Of a stretch of 20,584 nucleotides of DNA, positions 8,198-18,770 are shown piece after piece (within the stretch, counting starts at the first letter, position 1; each line of letters starts with the position of its first letter). The notes under the pieces are model-generated. The model saw only the letters and a list, made by a program, of their open reading frames with translations, did not search any database and was not told where the DNA came from. A program made the translations under genes and the position numbers. Origin of the DNA: Gnetum montanum. Taxonomy: Eukaryota > Streptophyta > Gnetopsida > Gnetales > Gnetaceae. Where the stretch lies: positions 195,701-216,284 of the forward strand of contig MNCI01028952.1 in NCBI GenBank assembly GCA_015680685.1, written 5' to 3'.

Positions 8198-11100
8198 TTA
8201 TTTTCAGAGAGAAATTAAAAGATTTAGGTATTATTTTTGACTCATGGATTTATCGTGATTCTTGAAATATGCGAAGCCGACGTATTTCCCCGACTATTTA
8301 AACACTGATAAAAACATTGTGATTCTTCACGTGTGACTGCCCAGTTAATTAGGTTCATATTTTTAAATGTCGGCTGAATTTGCGTAACAACGCTACGTGC
8401 ATGTAAGAAAAATTACTTGCGAAATTGTATGGGGAAACCATAAATGTAGTTTAGTTATGTGCATTACCCACGTGGCTGTCCCACCCGTGCGGATGCCCCT
8501 GCTATTTCGGCGTCGCATGGCGTTAATGGAGACAAAATTTCTTTCGGTGGAGAAATATTTGAAACTCCTATGCTATGGTATGGTATGGTGTCCGCCAGAA
8601 AATGTTTTTTGATTTTATGTCTTTCTTTTCACAGAGAGAGAACATTCGGATGGTAAGGAATGGCCGATGCGCTTGATCTCATATTGTTTTTTGGTTTGTG
8701 GTGGTAGCGAAATTATGTTGCGGAGAAGTTTGAGTATAATATAATGGAATGCTGAAGATGAAAGGGATGGGGCGAAGGAAAGGAGGCATGGGGAATTGAT
8801 TTCCACTGAGACTTTGGAGGCTGTGGTTTCACCTTTCACCAACCGGTTGTTGCAGACAAACATATTTTTCACTCCCGAGAGAGGCCGAAGAACAAAATCA
8901 GGGAGGTGAGTGGAGAATCAAATGTAGTTAATGACGTTGATGCCCCTGATAAGACACGACCTGCTGCTGCTGCTGCTGCTACCGCCTTCTTCTGCTTCTT
9001 CTTCTTCTCCTCGGCCAATTCCTCAATTCCCCGTCATCGATGATGGATGGATGGATGAATGAATCCGTGGACGATGGATGGATAGATAGATCATGGATGG
9101 ATGAATGAATGCTAACGATAGATGTGACCGGCTGTTGCCCGCTCGGCTCTCACGCGTCACTAAGCCTCACCCTACACCGCCATTAAAGCACGCACTTCAC
9201 ATTCTCTGCAACCAATCACCGACAGCAACCTTCACGGAACGCCCGCAGAATTTTAATCCTGCTTCAATCATTTTTTATTTTATTTCTTCGATTCTTACTT
9301 TCCCCGTATTACAGGGCTTTTCGCTGACGTCATCGCACAAGTTACTCCATGTTTTAGGACAGATAACTATGGTGGCCGTATACCGCTCCAAGACGTCACC
9401 TAATATCTTTAACCTCCCTGGACCTCAGCATGAGTGTCCACACTACGTCAATATGTAACCCCAGCATGGCTGGTTATTATTCGCCGAGTTTTCTGTAACA
9501 GAATTTGCAAAATTACTAACCATTCAAGACAAAATAGCCACTTTATTTATTGGAAAGCATGACATGTTCAGGGGAATTGATGGAGCCTCAGACCCTCAGC
9601 CCTATCTATATATCTATACACAAAATGCAAAACTGAAATTATTAATGGGACTAAACTCGGCTTAAGGCATTTCTCTTACACAATGTCACTGTTTTAAGAA
9701 GCAAGCAAGCAATATTTGGGAATTGTTAAGAATAATAAGGTAAAGTGCTTTTGGAATGTTTACTTTGGACGCTAGTATCGTTTAAGCTGGCGTACCGGTA
9801 TTACGAAAGAAATACAGAGTCGCCGCTGATGCGATCTGTCGTGCATATTCGTTCGTTAGAACGTAGCCATGGGTGCGCGCAGTGTCTGTAAAATAATAAT
9901 TACTATGCAATGGCGAGGCTGCTGTTTCCGCTACCTCAACTAACAAATGCCTCTGGCTTTTGGATTGGATCTCGTGACGCTGATGCAGGGCAACTTCTGT
10001 TTTTGTCTGTTTTTTCCGCTTTTTGGGCTGCCTTTCTCTCTCAGGTCCCCCAGAGCCAGGCCCTTGCCTTCTTTTGTGTCTACATTACCCATTTTTCTAT
10101 CCTTTCCTTCGCCATTTTTATATCCTTTTTCGTGATCTCATTTTCTGGTTCCAAAATCCTTCTCTCGTCATTGCTGGGCCTGCCAAGTCAACATAATCGC
10201 TTTTGCTTTTCCGTGGCCAATGGCAAATGCCCATCGTTCTAAATGTGTCGTTCGCTATTTTAGTCCCTGTCTCGGAAAGATGGGGCGCTTTTCCGGATTT
10301 AATTTAATGCCCGCTTTTTGTAAAGCGAAAAGATAAAAATACGTGTTGTAGTACGTGAGAAAAAAGAAGCCAAATTATAATGAAAACGGACAACGATGTA
10401 CCTAACAGAGCCACCCGCACAAAAAAAAGACATGTTTGCTACCACGAATGAAATGAAATGATCGGATTAAAGAGAAAAAAAAAACGTACAGGACAAATCT
10501 TGATAAAGAGCAATCAGCAGACCCTGTACTGGTCTGCCAAACCAACTACTTACAAAATGAAAAGTAGACAGCAAAGCTCTCTCACATAAACAATCAACGT
10601 TAGTTTTGCATGCAATACAGGCTAGAAGCCATTGCTAAACAATATATAGATTCTTTTTTGTTTTTTCCCTTGAAAAAACCAGCTTCCAATACTGGCAATG
10701 CGATATTGCTATGATGGCCCTTAAAAGCAGTCATGTCTAAAACTGGCAGATTGTGCGAGTTGCAGAGTACCTAAGAGCAACAAAAAGATTTTAGGTTTTT
10801 TGGTAGGTGATACAGTGATGAGAGTAAAAAATTAAAATATCTTGGAAGATTCCACACAAGCAGTCAAGGGTCGTTGCTTGGCAAACTCACCTTTGGTTAC
10901 AGTGGAATTGCGAAGAAAGAGTGAGGCACTGAAGTACAGTGCAAGCATGATTTCTGTTTGGCTAAACAAAAATGGAAATGCTCATTGATGGCTCTGTCAA
11001 ATGTGACTAAGTGCAGTTAGTTAGCAGGCTCATCTTGATATTTTTGAAAATGCATTCACGAGTGTAGCTTAAGTGACAATGAGAATTGCATTACTGTTTT

Positions 11101-11350
11101 GTTCAACTGATGCTTATCTGAAACACGGTAAAAACTCAGGTTCACTTTCACATTTGTATACCATGGAAACGGTGTGACGGTGGCGTGTAATTGAGCCACG
11201 TAAACACTTTCACTTTCGGCTACAAAGTACAAAATACTGCGCTTAAACATCATGCAGCGAAATTTGCACCAAAGATAACCCTAATTTACGTACAAACTAA
11301 TGCAGTTTTATTTCAACATACAAATAAAAGTAATTAATGGATCCAATGGT
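8198..11350. other. Long intergenic stretch, no supported gene
   Basis: Apart from the microsatellite cluster at 8961-9110 I see no gene. The longest frame (9910-10242, plus) is a pyrimidine-rich, Phe/Ser/Leu-heavy translation without a domain. Another at 9105-9458 overlaps the microsatellites. Confidence 0.5.
8961..9110. repeat. Microsatellite cluster: (CTG)n, (CTT)n, (GATG)n
   Basis: (CTG)6-7 at 8961-8980 is followed by an imperfect CTT array (8986-9009). Two blocks of GATG/GATA/GAAT tetranucleotides (about 9040-9110) come next, interrupted by CCGTGGAC. Three different repeat types within 150 bp make this a likely length-variable spot. Confidence 0.9.
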
Positions 11351-11381
11351 AAACGTATTTCTGAACATCCAAATTCACAAA

Positions 11382-11453
11382 GCCTCTGTACCTCAGTGGA
11401 AGAGCGTAAGTTTTGTAAACTGAAGGGCCGTAGTTCGATCCTGCATGGAGGCA
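11382..11453 (+). pseudogene. Decayed tRNA-Thr(UGU)-like sequence
   Basis: The 72-nt stretch folds as a cloverleaf. The acceptor stem GCCTCTG/TGGAGGC has 7 pairs, two of them wobble. The D-arm is CTC/GAG around AGTGGAA. The anticodon loop TTTGTAA carries anticodon TGT (11414-11416). The T-arm has loop TTCGATC, and a discriminator A follows. Mismatches at the D-stem first pair, one anticodon-stem pair and one T-stem pair mark it as a pseudogene or tRNA-derived SINE head. The B-box-like AGTTCGATCC is intact. AT-rich repeats begin about 25 bp downstream. Confidence 0.6.
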
Positions 11454-11477
11454 TCTATCATTTTCAAAGTGGTGGTG

Positions 11478-11650
11478 TTATAGAAGGCCTTGGAATGTTT
11501 TAGATTTTAATAACATAGGAAGGTTCAGAATGTTTTAAATGAGCTTAATTTCTTAAATATATAAATTTTTTTAAAAAATATAGGATGGTTTGTTATAAAA
11601 AGGCTCAAAGCGCTTTAAATGAACTTAATTTTTTAAGTAGATATGAAGTG
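11478..11650 (+). repeat. Tandem AT-rich repeat units
   Basis: Three imperfect copies of a unit begin near 11478, 11510 and 11592. Each has a GTTATA(A/G)AAGG start, a GTTTTAAATGAGCTTAATTT-like middle and, where complete, an AAAAAATATAGGATGG end. Further copies lie at 12043-12107 and split across 12258-12299/18681-18770. Confidence 0.7.
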
Positions 11651-11846
11651 AAATGAAGCTTTATTACATCTAAGGCCAATTAAGGATTTATTAGACAAAT
11701 ATCACATTTTCACAAAAACCAAAGATAAACTCTCCAAATTAACCAAGCACCAATGGGGGCATCAATAACCAATCATACAATCTTTTTGCTATAACATTAT
11801 AATGCTGTCTCAAATGGGTAGTCATAGCATAAGAATGAAACACATG
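11641..11846 (-). repeat. Dispersed repeat, copy 2 (inverted relative to copy 1)
   Basis: The reverse complement aligns along its whole length with 1537-1740. Here the sequence continues uninterrupted past the point where the plus-strand LTR begins in copy 1, so this copy represents the empty site for that end. Confidence 0.8.
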
Positions 11847-12164
11847 CAACTCATCTTTAAGGGCTCCTGATTAACATAACTTACAAATAAGCTTTTCTCA
11901 GGGGAGTTGAATTCATCTTTCACTTTCAATTCTAAGATGATGAGAACTTAAGCAAAGCTTGCTCATAGTAATCCAATACTTGATGATAAAGTATATGATG
12001 GTCTCCATTCTCTACACACTAATAAATTTTGAAGAACATGTGGTGTTATATGAGGGTTTAAAATGTTTAAAATGAACTTATTTACTTAAATGGATATAGA
12101 TCATCACATAAAGGTTTAATGCTCATCCTACTAAAGTAGGCTCCTAAGAGGGCAATGAATGAGT

Positions 12165-12262
12165 GAAAGTCTAACCTCTTTCAAGTAGTTCCACTTAGGA
12201 TCAAACTTAGGTCTTACAACTTGAGAAACAATCACCTTACCAACACTCCAAGTGATGGTCTT
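12165..12262 (-). repeat. SINE-like fragment with A- and B-box matches
   Basis: On the minus strand TTGGTAAGGTGATTG (12243-12229) resembles an RNA polymerase III A box and AGTTTGATCC (12207-12198) a B box. Their starts lie 36 bp apart, close to plant tRNA-derived SINEs. A cloverleaf is not intact and no tail is clear, so this is tentative. Confidence 0.3.
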
Positions 12263-12299
12263 GAATTTCTATTTTAATATAATTTCAAAAAAAATATAG

Positions 12300-13125
12300 T
12301 GATGAGCAACAGGTATCCCCTACGCCAAACCATACGAATTATGAGTATTCACATGTAACTCGATCAAATTCCATAGATGGAACTAGTTGTGCATCTAGAT
12401 CATTAAGCATTGATAGCAGTTCGATGTCTTTCCACTTGGACTAGTGGTAGCTTTGTCACATATAGTTTAGTCCAAAGTGAGGCATATGATGGTTGATGTT
12501 GTTGCGGTTTTATGCTACTCCTCACAATAATAAAGAAATTAATTATTTAATCTAATTAACAACAAGAAGATAAATGCTAAACTAGCCTATGGGTGATGAG
12601 TGTCCATTCCTAGCTTGCCATACACGTCCTAAACTCACGTATCCACTACTGGGATTATTAAGCGTTATGCTTCTAGGTGAACCAAGCAATGACATTGCTG
12701 AGGTTACCAAGCGAATACGTGTTTATGCTCGAAATTGGTCGTATATGGATGGAAACATAAATATTAACTAAGTACATGGAATATAAATTACATTAAAAGT
12801 AAATTTAATCTAAGTCAAAGTATTGCAATGAATAAGAACTAATCTCAATCTTATTGTTGTTCATGGAATGTGTCCAAGTACATTGCCACTCGAATGAAAT
12901 GTCATACAACTAACTCATATCGACACTGCAAGCACTCACTAACTGTTCTCTAAGACTACGGAATAAAACTATAAGGGTTTTGCTACTCTTTTGACAAAAG
13001 AATGTCAATACATGGTAGAAGCACACGTATTTATAGGCAAAAAAAGGCATTGCATCGACACAAGCAGACGTAGCACACCACACATTAACAAGATCACATT
13101 GATGCGATCAAACAACAACTTATCA
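12300..13125 (-). repeat. 3' LTR of the minus-strand element (826 bp)
   Basis: It begins TGATGAG and ends TTATCA on the plus strand (ATCA-type termini partly decayed). It aligns along its length with 17830-18680, for example TCTAGATCATTAAGCATT, AAGTGAGGCATATGATGG and TTAACTAAGTACATGGAATA. Confidence 0.85.
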
Positions 13126-15083
13126 TAAACCCACAACTAAATGAAAACATGTCCTTGAGTAAACAAAAGGAGGAACAAGTTTCTTATAAAATTTTGGGAA
13201 GGTATGGGATAATTGACTAACTCACTAACACACAAACTACTGAATGGCACTAAGTGCCACATTACAAAATTTTATTTGAGTGGATGCATTACAAAATGAA
13301 AAAATGACAAAAAAACTAGACATACATTGAAGATTACAAAATTTGCAGAGGTCTTCAAAAATCTACTAAACATGATTCTTCTTGTTGTTGCTGCTAGCAA
13401 TGGCAGACTTCCAACCTTGATTGTTATGTCAATGCTTCTTTAGTTATGTAGAACATTATTGAAGGTTGGATTAAAATTTCTTCCTATCGTCCCATGAATC
13501 AAGCAATCATGTGATGTTTGAGCTATTATCCTGTATGTGCTACCATTTATCCATGGGCATATCCTCCATTGTCCCTCTTTTAGCTTCGCTTCTATGCCTG
13601 GAAAAAAACTTTCTTTCTTAAGAGTTCCTTTTAGCATCACCTGTAGTCACCAAAGGATCAACATTAGTTTTGGTAAATTTTCCTTAATAATTCACAGTTT
13701 TTCAAATTTCTTAGTTTATGTTTAAGCACAAGGTGATGACAACATACTATGCCCAAGGCTATGAGGTAACTAAAATCATCAAGCTATTCACATTATTTTG
13801 ATTAATTATTATTAGCTACCATAATGTTCGAAAATAGGATGTTAGAAAAAATTTCAAAGCATACATCCCAAGCCATCATGACTAATAAGCATAACTTTGA
13901 AAGTGCATAAGTTTTCGAACAATTGAAACCAAAGGTCTAATTCACAACATGGCCAAGAAATTTTGAATTTGAAGAAGATGGAAATATAAAAGTAGGAAAA
14001 ATTAATTGAATCTAGTGAGAAGTATTTCCAAAATCATGCATAAATTCAGAGAAACTGTCATTGATGTTTTGGAAGATGTGAAGGTTAGTTCAAAGCCATG
14101 ATCAACAAAAGTTATGTAAGTGGGTCCTCTACAAAGCAGGCTCCTACCATAATGCCCTTGCATAGCCACTTCTATAAATGTTTGTGGGCATCCTAAAAGT
14201 TAAATGTAGACCATTCCATTATTCCAAACAACACACAACTGCCTTCGTTGGGATGTTGTACCATACTACACAAAACCATTGGTCTCATAATCGCATGCAG
14301 TAGTGAGGTGAATAATGGGATAAGAAGGGATTGTAGAGATGAGGATGTAAGGTGGTTTACCATGTCTACAATAGGTTCTTATGTCAAGTGTGATTAAAAT
14401 GACCAACATATCTATCTGTCCAAGTTTTAAACCAAGTCCATACCGTTAATAGTGACCTCGCATTGATGTGTTCCTTCATGCTAACCATCATTTAGTCCAA
14501 AACCACCACCAAGAATAGTCATCACTCTAAAAAGAGAGGAAGGAAGGAAGGACCTTAGTTAGAGGGGTGCCTTCAAGCATGGGTAACATGTCTTTTTAGC
14601 CCCATAACCAATGCTTGCAACCCATAATTGTATCTAAGAGGTGTACTTTGAATTTCAATGCTTATTGTTTCTTCTCCTTTCTTTTTTTTTTGTAGTTTTT
14701 GAATGGGAATCATACCATGCAAAGACTTTAGCTTCTTGTTTATTGCTCGACAGTGAAATGATGATAGGTTCTTAGAGGAGCTATAAACCACATGAAGAAA
14801 GTTAAGAAGAGAACCCAAAAAATACCCTTGAGGTCACATCCTTTGCCATTCCCACTTGGTCTTTTCCTCTTTCTTCAAGGTACAATGATTATTAATGAAT
14901 TTTAGTTTCATGGAAAAAGAACCAAATTACTTTAATGACAAAAGACCTTTTTATTTAGACAACTAGAGGGATGGATGAGGTGGTCTCACTGCTTCACACA
15001 ATTACTTACCCAATCATCTTAATAGCATAGCACAAAAACCCAACACATAGTGTTGACTTCTGCATCATGACAGGCAATATTAT

Positions 15084-15256
15084 TGACAAAAACATAAAAG
15101 AAATTCATAAAAGATAAAGAAAATGACTCAAAAAAAGAAAAAAAATATGAAGAAAATAAAAATATTAAGAAATGGAGAACAAATGAAGAATCAAAAAATT
15201 TGGAAGAAATAGGAAAATGATAAAAATTTGTAAAAAAAAAAAAAAAGTGAAAAACA
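15084..15256 (+). repeat. A-rich tract with an A15 run
   Basis: The plus strand is dominated by A with some G over about 170 bp and includes 15 A in a row (15232-15246). It could be the tail of a retroposed insertion, a degraded purine-rich spacer of the element, or simple-sequence expansion. I see no target duplication to decide. Confidence 0.6.
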
Positions 15257-15284
15257 CTTATTAGTTCTTGTTTTAGGATGGGGC

Positions 15285-16180
15285 ATGTCCCCCATGACTA
15301 AGCACAAAGGCGGGATAAGATATAATATGTGGATTGGTTGGTTCCATGCATCTTTTAAAGGGTTTTGCACTCTTATTTCCAGGACATTGGGTGTATTCTG
15401 GTTTAGTGGCTATTGTGTAGACTTGTTTTTACTCACATACTTGTTCCATAACTTTGTTGTGGGTTGGTATAGGGGTTGCATTAATATTTTGAACTTCTGG
15501 CCCACAACTGCATCCTTTATCATTAGTGATGCATGGAGGTTGTTGTCTCTCCACAATGATAGGTTTATCTTTTATGTCTTGTGTTGGAGTGGTGATGGTT
15601 GTTGGCTTTTACATATGATTAGGAGACATTGTTCCAAATAGGAAAGGTGTTGCACTAGATTGGCCTTGTGCTATTTTTGCTATGCTAATAGGTCTACGAG
15701 TTTTGTGCTCATGCGTGGAAACTGTCCTAAAGAAATGATGTTTCCGAGGTTATGGTTGAGATCTACTAGCATTATCATTTTCATGTACGTTCATAGCATA
15801 AGTGGCATTCTTTCATTAATGTTGTGGTGTTAAGCCTTCTTATGTTGTTGGCAAAGGAAAATATGAGAATATCATGGATATGATAGAGGGTAAGAGGCAT
15901 GAGGTGGTGATCCCATGGAAGATGTTGCAAGTTGATGATATTCAGGAGAGTAATAGTAGTGATTTGATGTAGAGGAAGTAGAACATTTTGGTGAAACAGG
16001 TTGTTAAACATAATGTTCATACAAGTCTGGCTGGCAGTAAGGGTAGTGTTTCTTTGATGATGGCCTCCCCACGATTATGGGTTTTGCTGCTACAATTAAT
16101 AGTAGTTTTGAGGCTGATAAAAAGTCCCACTAGGATAGTATGGTTGGTTTTAGGATTGTCTATAATTATGATGTGAAAAA
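15285..16180 (+). other. Interrupted plus-strand open stretch inside the element, unidentified
   Basis: An ATG frame of 118 codons (15285-15641) is followed by a fairly open plus-strand stretch with protein-like segments (for example GKYENIMDMIEGKRHEVVIP near 15850-15915, then two stops). It runs opposite to gag. I recognise no domain. It may be sequence captured by the element, a nested insertion, or chance openness. Confidence 0.25.
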
Positions 16181-16189
16181 GGTAATTTC

Positions 16190-17708
16190 CTAGGCATTTT
16201 CTTTTGTACGAAATTGGGATTCAAAAAAAAAGCCCAATACTCATGTAAATGTAACATGACTAGGTAATAGCCCTTTGGATGGTCATATAGGCAGATGTCA
16301 TATCCATCATCCTCTTCTATGGTTAAGTCTATAGCCTCTTCTTCTATAGCCATTTTCCCTTTTTGTCGACAAGTGTTCCTACTTGTTTCTTGGTTCTTTT
16401 TTCTCCTCTTATTTTGATCACTTGATTTGTTTTGCATTACTCTCTCCTCTATGATTTTTCTGTAAGTTGTAACTTTTTCATTCATCAACTCCCACATTTT
16501 GTCTAGCCTTTCTTCAAGCTCATCAATAGACTTTTATATTGGAAAGCTGCCTCTTTTCCCTCACCATACATATGGACCCTCTTCTTTTAAAGAGTTAGGT
16601 CCCAATTATTTTCCTCTACATCCTCTTGTTTACATAGCTCTCCTTCTTCTTTTACCACCTTCTTGATTAGCCTTTGTATCTAATGGGCTTTCAATTTAGA
16701 TAACCAACCTTGGGCATAAATCCCAAAGATCTCCCTCGTTTAATTACGAAGCCCATCTAGGATGTGGAAAAGTTGCTCTTTTTTAGAGAAATCATGGCCA
16801 AGACATCTATGTAGTAGCAAATAGTATTTATCCAGGGGTTGATGATTTTCTTACTTCCATCCTTGGATTTGTTTTCTTAAGTTGGGCACTTTCACATAGG
16901 TTTGGTATTTTTCATTGAAGAGTTCCAACATTGTGGACCACCAATGGATTGAATCTAGTTACAATGATCTATACCAACTTTTAGCTTTCTCTACTAGTGT
17001 CCTAAGAAAGAGCTTAATCTTTTTCCACTTGCGTTTAGTATTTTGTAAGGCGTAGGCATCATGGAAGGCTTGTAAATGATTTTGTGGATCAGAATTGTAG
17101 CCTCCCCTAAATTTAGGAATGTTTTCCATATCAAGTCGTTTGATGCAACTATCCCTTTGATGCCTTTAGGGTATGTAAATTGCCTCCCTATTCTGTGTTA
17201 GGCCCCTAGTAGCCAACAAGGATTCATTTGTACCATACAAATCATAGCAATAATCTATATTTCTATTCATCTTATTGTGTTGATCTTTTCTATGCTCATT
17301 TTGATGTCTTTGATTTTGCCATTGGGTTTAGTTTCTATCTTTATCTTGACCCCATAGTGGAGCTCTATCTCTATACCTACGTTCATATTCGTCAAAACTA
17401 GATGTTGAAGAGAAAGAGGAAGATGAGGAACTGGAAGAATTTTCATGGCTCCTATATCGTCCCCCATGATCCCTTAATCTATCTTTTCTAAATTTAGAGG
17501 AGGTCCTAAGCCTTGAGGTCCTCCTTGATCTAGGAGTTACTCCATCTCTTCTAGAATTGTGGAAATGAGCATATGAAACCCTGACTTGAGCATATGAAAC
17601 CCTGACTTGAGGTTTTTCACTCCAATTCTCTTTAGTATAAAACCTATCATTTCTCCTATGAGTGTTCTCATCATACAATGCATTATTAGTCCTACGTGAA
17701 GAAGACAT
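16190..17708 (-). pseudogene. Ty3/gypsy gag pseudogene
   Basis: From ATG at 17708 one frame can be followed with in-frame stops but no early shift. The N-terminus is Arg/Ser-rich (poly-Ser near 17430-17405). The retrotransposon-gag core lies about 17130-16720: IPKFRGGYNSDPQNHLQAF, then KAKSWYRSL, a stop, HWWSTMLELFNEKYQTY, LRKQIQGWK, a stop, DKYYLLLHRC and LFHILDGLRN. These match the family order of FxG...HLxxF, WYxSL, SWxxLxxxFxxxY and the DGL region. At least five stops interrupt it. A frameshift near 16540 leads into a coiled-coil-like tail (LEERLDKMWELMNEKV) and an acidic stretch ending near 16190. No CCHC knuckle is visible. A 21-bp in-frame duplication repeats QVRVSYA. Confidence 0.85.
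17567..17608 (-). repeat. 21-bp tandem duplication inside gag
   Basis: Two identical abutting units (17567-17587 and 17588-17608) add seven residues in frame to the Arg/Ser-rich gag N-terminus. Their identity in an otherwise decayed element suggests the duplication happened after the element died. Confidence 0.95.
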
Positions 17709-17810
17709 GTTTCTAATGTGTGTGACTTATATTAATATTTTCTAAAAAGTAAATTGTTAATACTTTATAATGATCGTGTCTAAGATAACTAATCTAGATA
17801 ACTAGCACCA

Positions 17811-17828
17811 TCCTCGATAATGGTGCCA
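17811..17828 (-). other. Primer binding site, tRNA-Asp type, decayed
   Basis: On the minus strand TGGCACCATTATCGAGGA starts one base after the end of the 5' LTR. It matches the complement of the plant tRNA-Asp 3' end except at sites explained by G-to-A or C-to-T change. tRNA-Asp priming is known for Athila/Tat-lineage Ty3/gypsy elements, in line with the gag. Confidence 0.7.
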
Positions 17829-17829
17829 A

Positions 17830-18680
17830 TGATGAGCGACAGGTACCCCCTACACCCAACCATACAAATTACAAGCACTCATGCACAACCCAATCAAATT
17901 ATGTGGATGGGACTAGTTATGCATCTAGATCATTAAGCATTTATTATAGTTTGTTCTCTTTCCACTTAGACTAGTGGTACCTTTGTCGCATATGGTTTAG
18001 TCCAAAGTGAGGCATATGATGGTTGATGTTGTTACAACTTTATAATACTCCTAATAATAATGAAGAAATTAATTATTTAATCTAATTAACAATAAGAAGA
18101 TAAATGCTAAACTAGCCTAAGGATGATGAGTGTCTGTTCCCAACTTGTCGTACATATCCTGAACTCACATATCCACTACTAGGATCACCAAGCATTGTAC
18201 TACTGGGAGAACTAAGCAATGATGTTGCTGGGGTCACCAAACGAATACGTGTTTACACTCAAAACTAGTCGTGCTCATTCGGCCAATTTATTAATATGCA
18301 TGGAAACGTAAATATTAACTAAGTACATGGAATATAAATTGCATTAAAAGTAAATTTAATCTAAGTCAAAGTGCTGCAATGCATAAGAATCAGTCTCGAT
18401 CTTATTGTCATTCATGGAATGTGTCCAAGTATATTGACACTTGAATAAGACATCGTACAACTAACTCAAATCCACACTGCGCACACTCACTAACTATTCT
18501 GTAAGACTACAAAATAAAACTGCAAGGGTTTTGTTACTCTATTAATAAAAGAATGCCAATACATAGCAAAAGCATGTGTATTTCTAGGCGAAAAAAGACA
18601 CTATGTTGACACGTACACATTGAAGCAGCAAACTGTGCATCAATAGGATCACATTGACACAATCAAACGACAAGTCATCA
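17830..18680 (-). repeat. 5' LTR of the minus-strand element (851 bp)
   Basis: It begins TGATGAG and ends GTCATCA on the plus strand, giving TGATGA...TCATCA termini. A TATA-like TATTT region lies about 100 bp from its outer end. It is slightly longer than its partner, partly through a short extra segment near 18270-18298. Confidence 0.85.
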
Positions 18681-18770
18681 TAAAGGATAGCTTATTATAG
18701 AAGGATTCAAAATGCTTTAAATGAAGTTAATTTTAAGTAGATATAATTTTGAAAAAATATAAGCATGTTT
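18681..18770 (+). repeat. Right half of the AT-rich unit split by the LTR element
   Basis: TAAAGGATAGCTTATTATAGAAGG followed by AAAATGCTTTAAATGAAGTTAA matches 11576-11640 closely. The left half of the same unit ends at 12299, so this is the far side of the insertion site. Confidence 0.75.

Larger units (their letters stand above)
12300..18680 (-). mobile_element. Complete degenerate Ty3/gypsy-type LTR element, gag only recognised
   Basis: Two direct LTRs (12300-13125, 17830-18680) enclose 4.7 kb. On the minus strand the order is 5' LTR, primer binding site, gag, long non-coding or unrecognised part, 3' LTR. The element sits in an AT-rich repeat: TATAG precedes 12300 and TAAAG follows 18680, read as a 5-bp target duplication with one change. 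LTRs agree at roughly four bases in five by eye, so the insertion is old. I found no protease, reverse transcriptase, RNase H or integrase motif, so this may be a non-autonomous gag-only element or one that lost pol. Confidence 0.85.

Noticed and set aside
9910-10242. 110-codon plus-strand frame rich in Phe, Ser and Leu
   Set aside because: It is a translation of pyrimidine-rich DNA without a domain, and a second frame is open over the same bases. No splice or promoter context supports it.
13440-13640. 66-codon minus-strand frame (GQWRICPWINGSTYRIIAQ) considered as an integrase C-terminus
   Set aside because: The spacing and key residues of integrase or chromodomain ends are missing, and neighbouring frames are closed.
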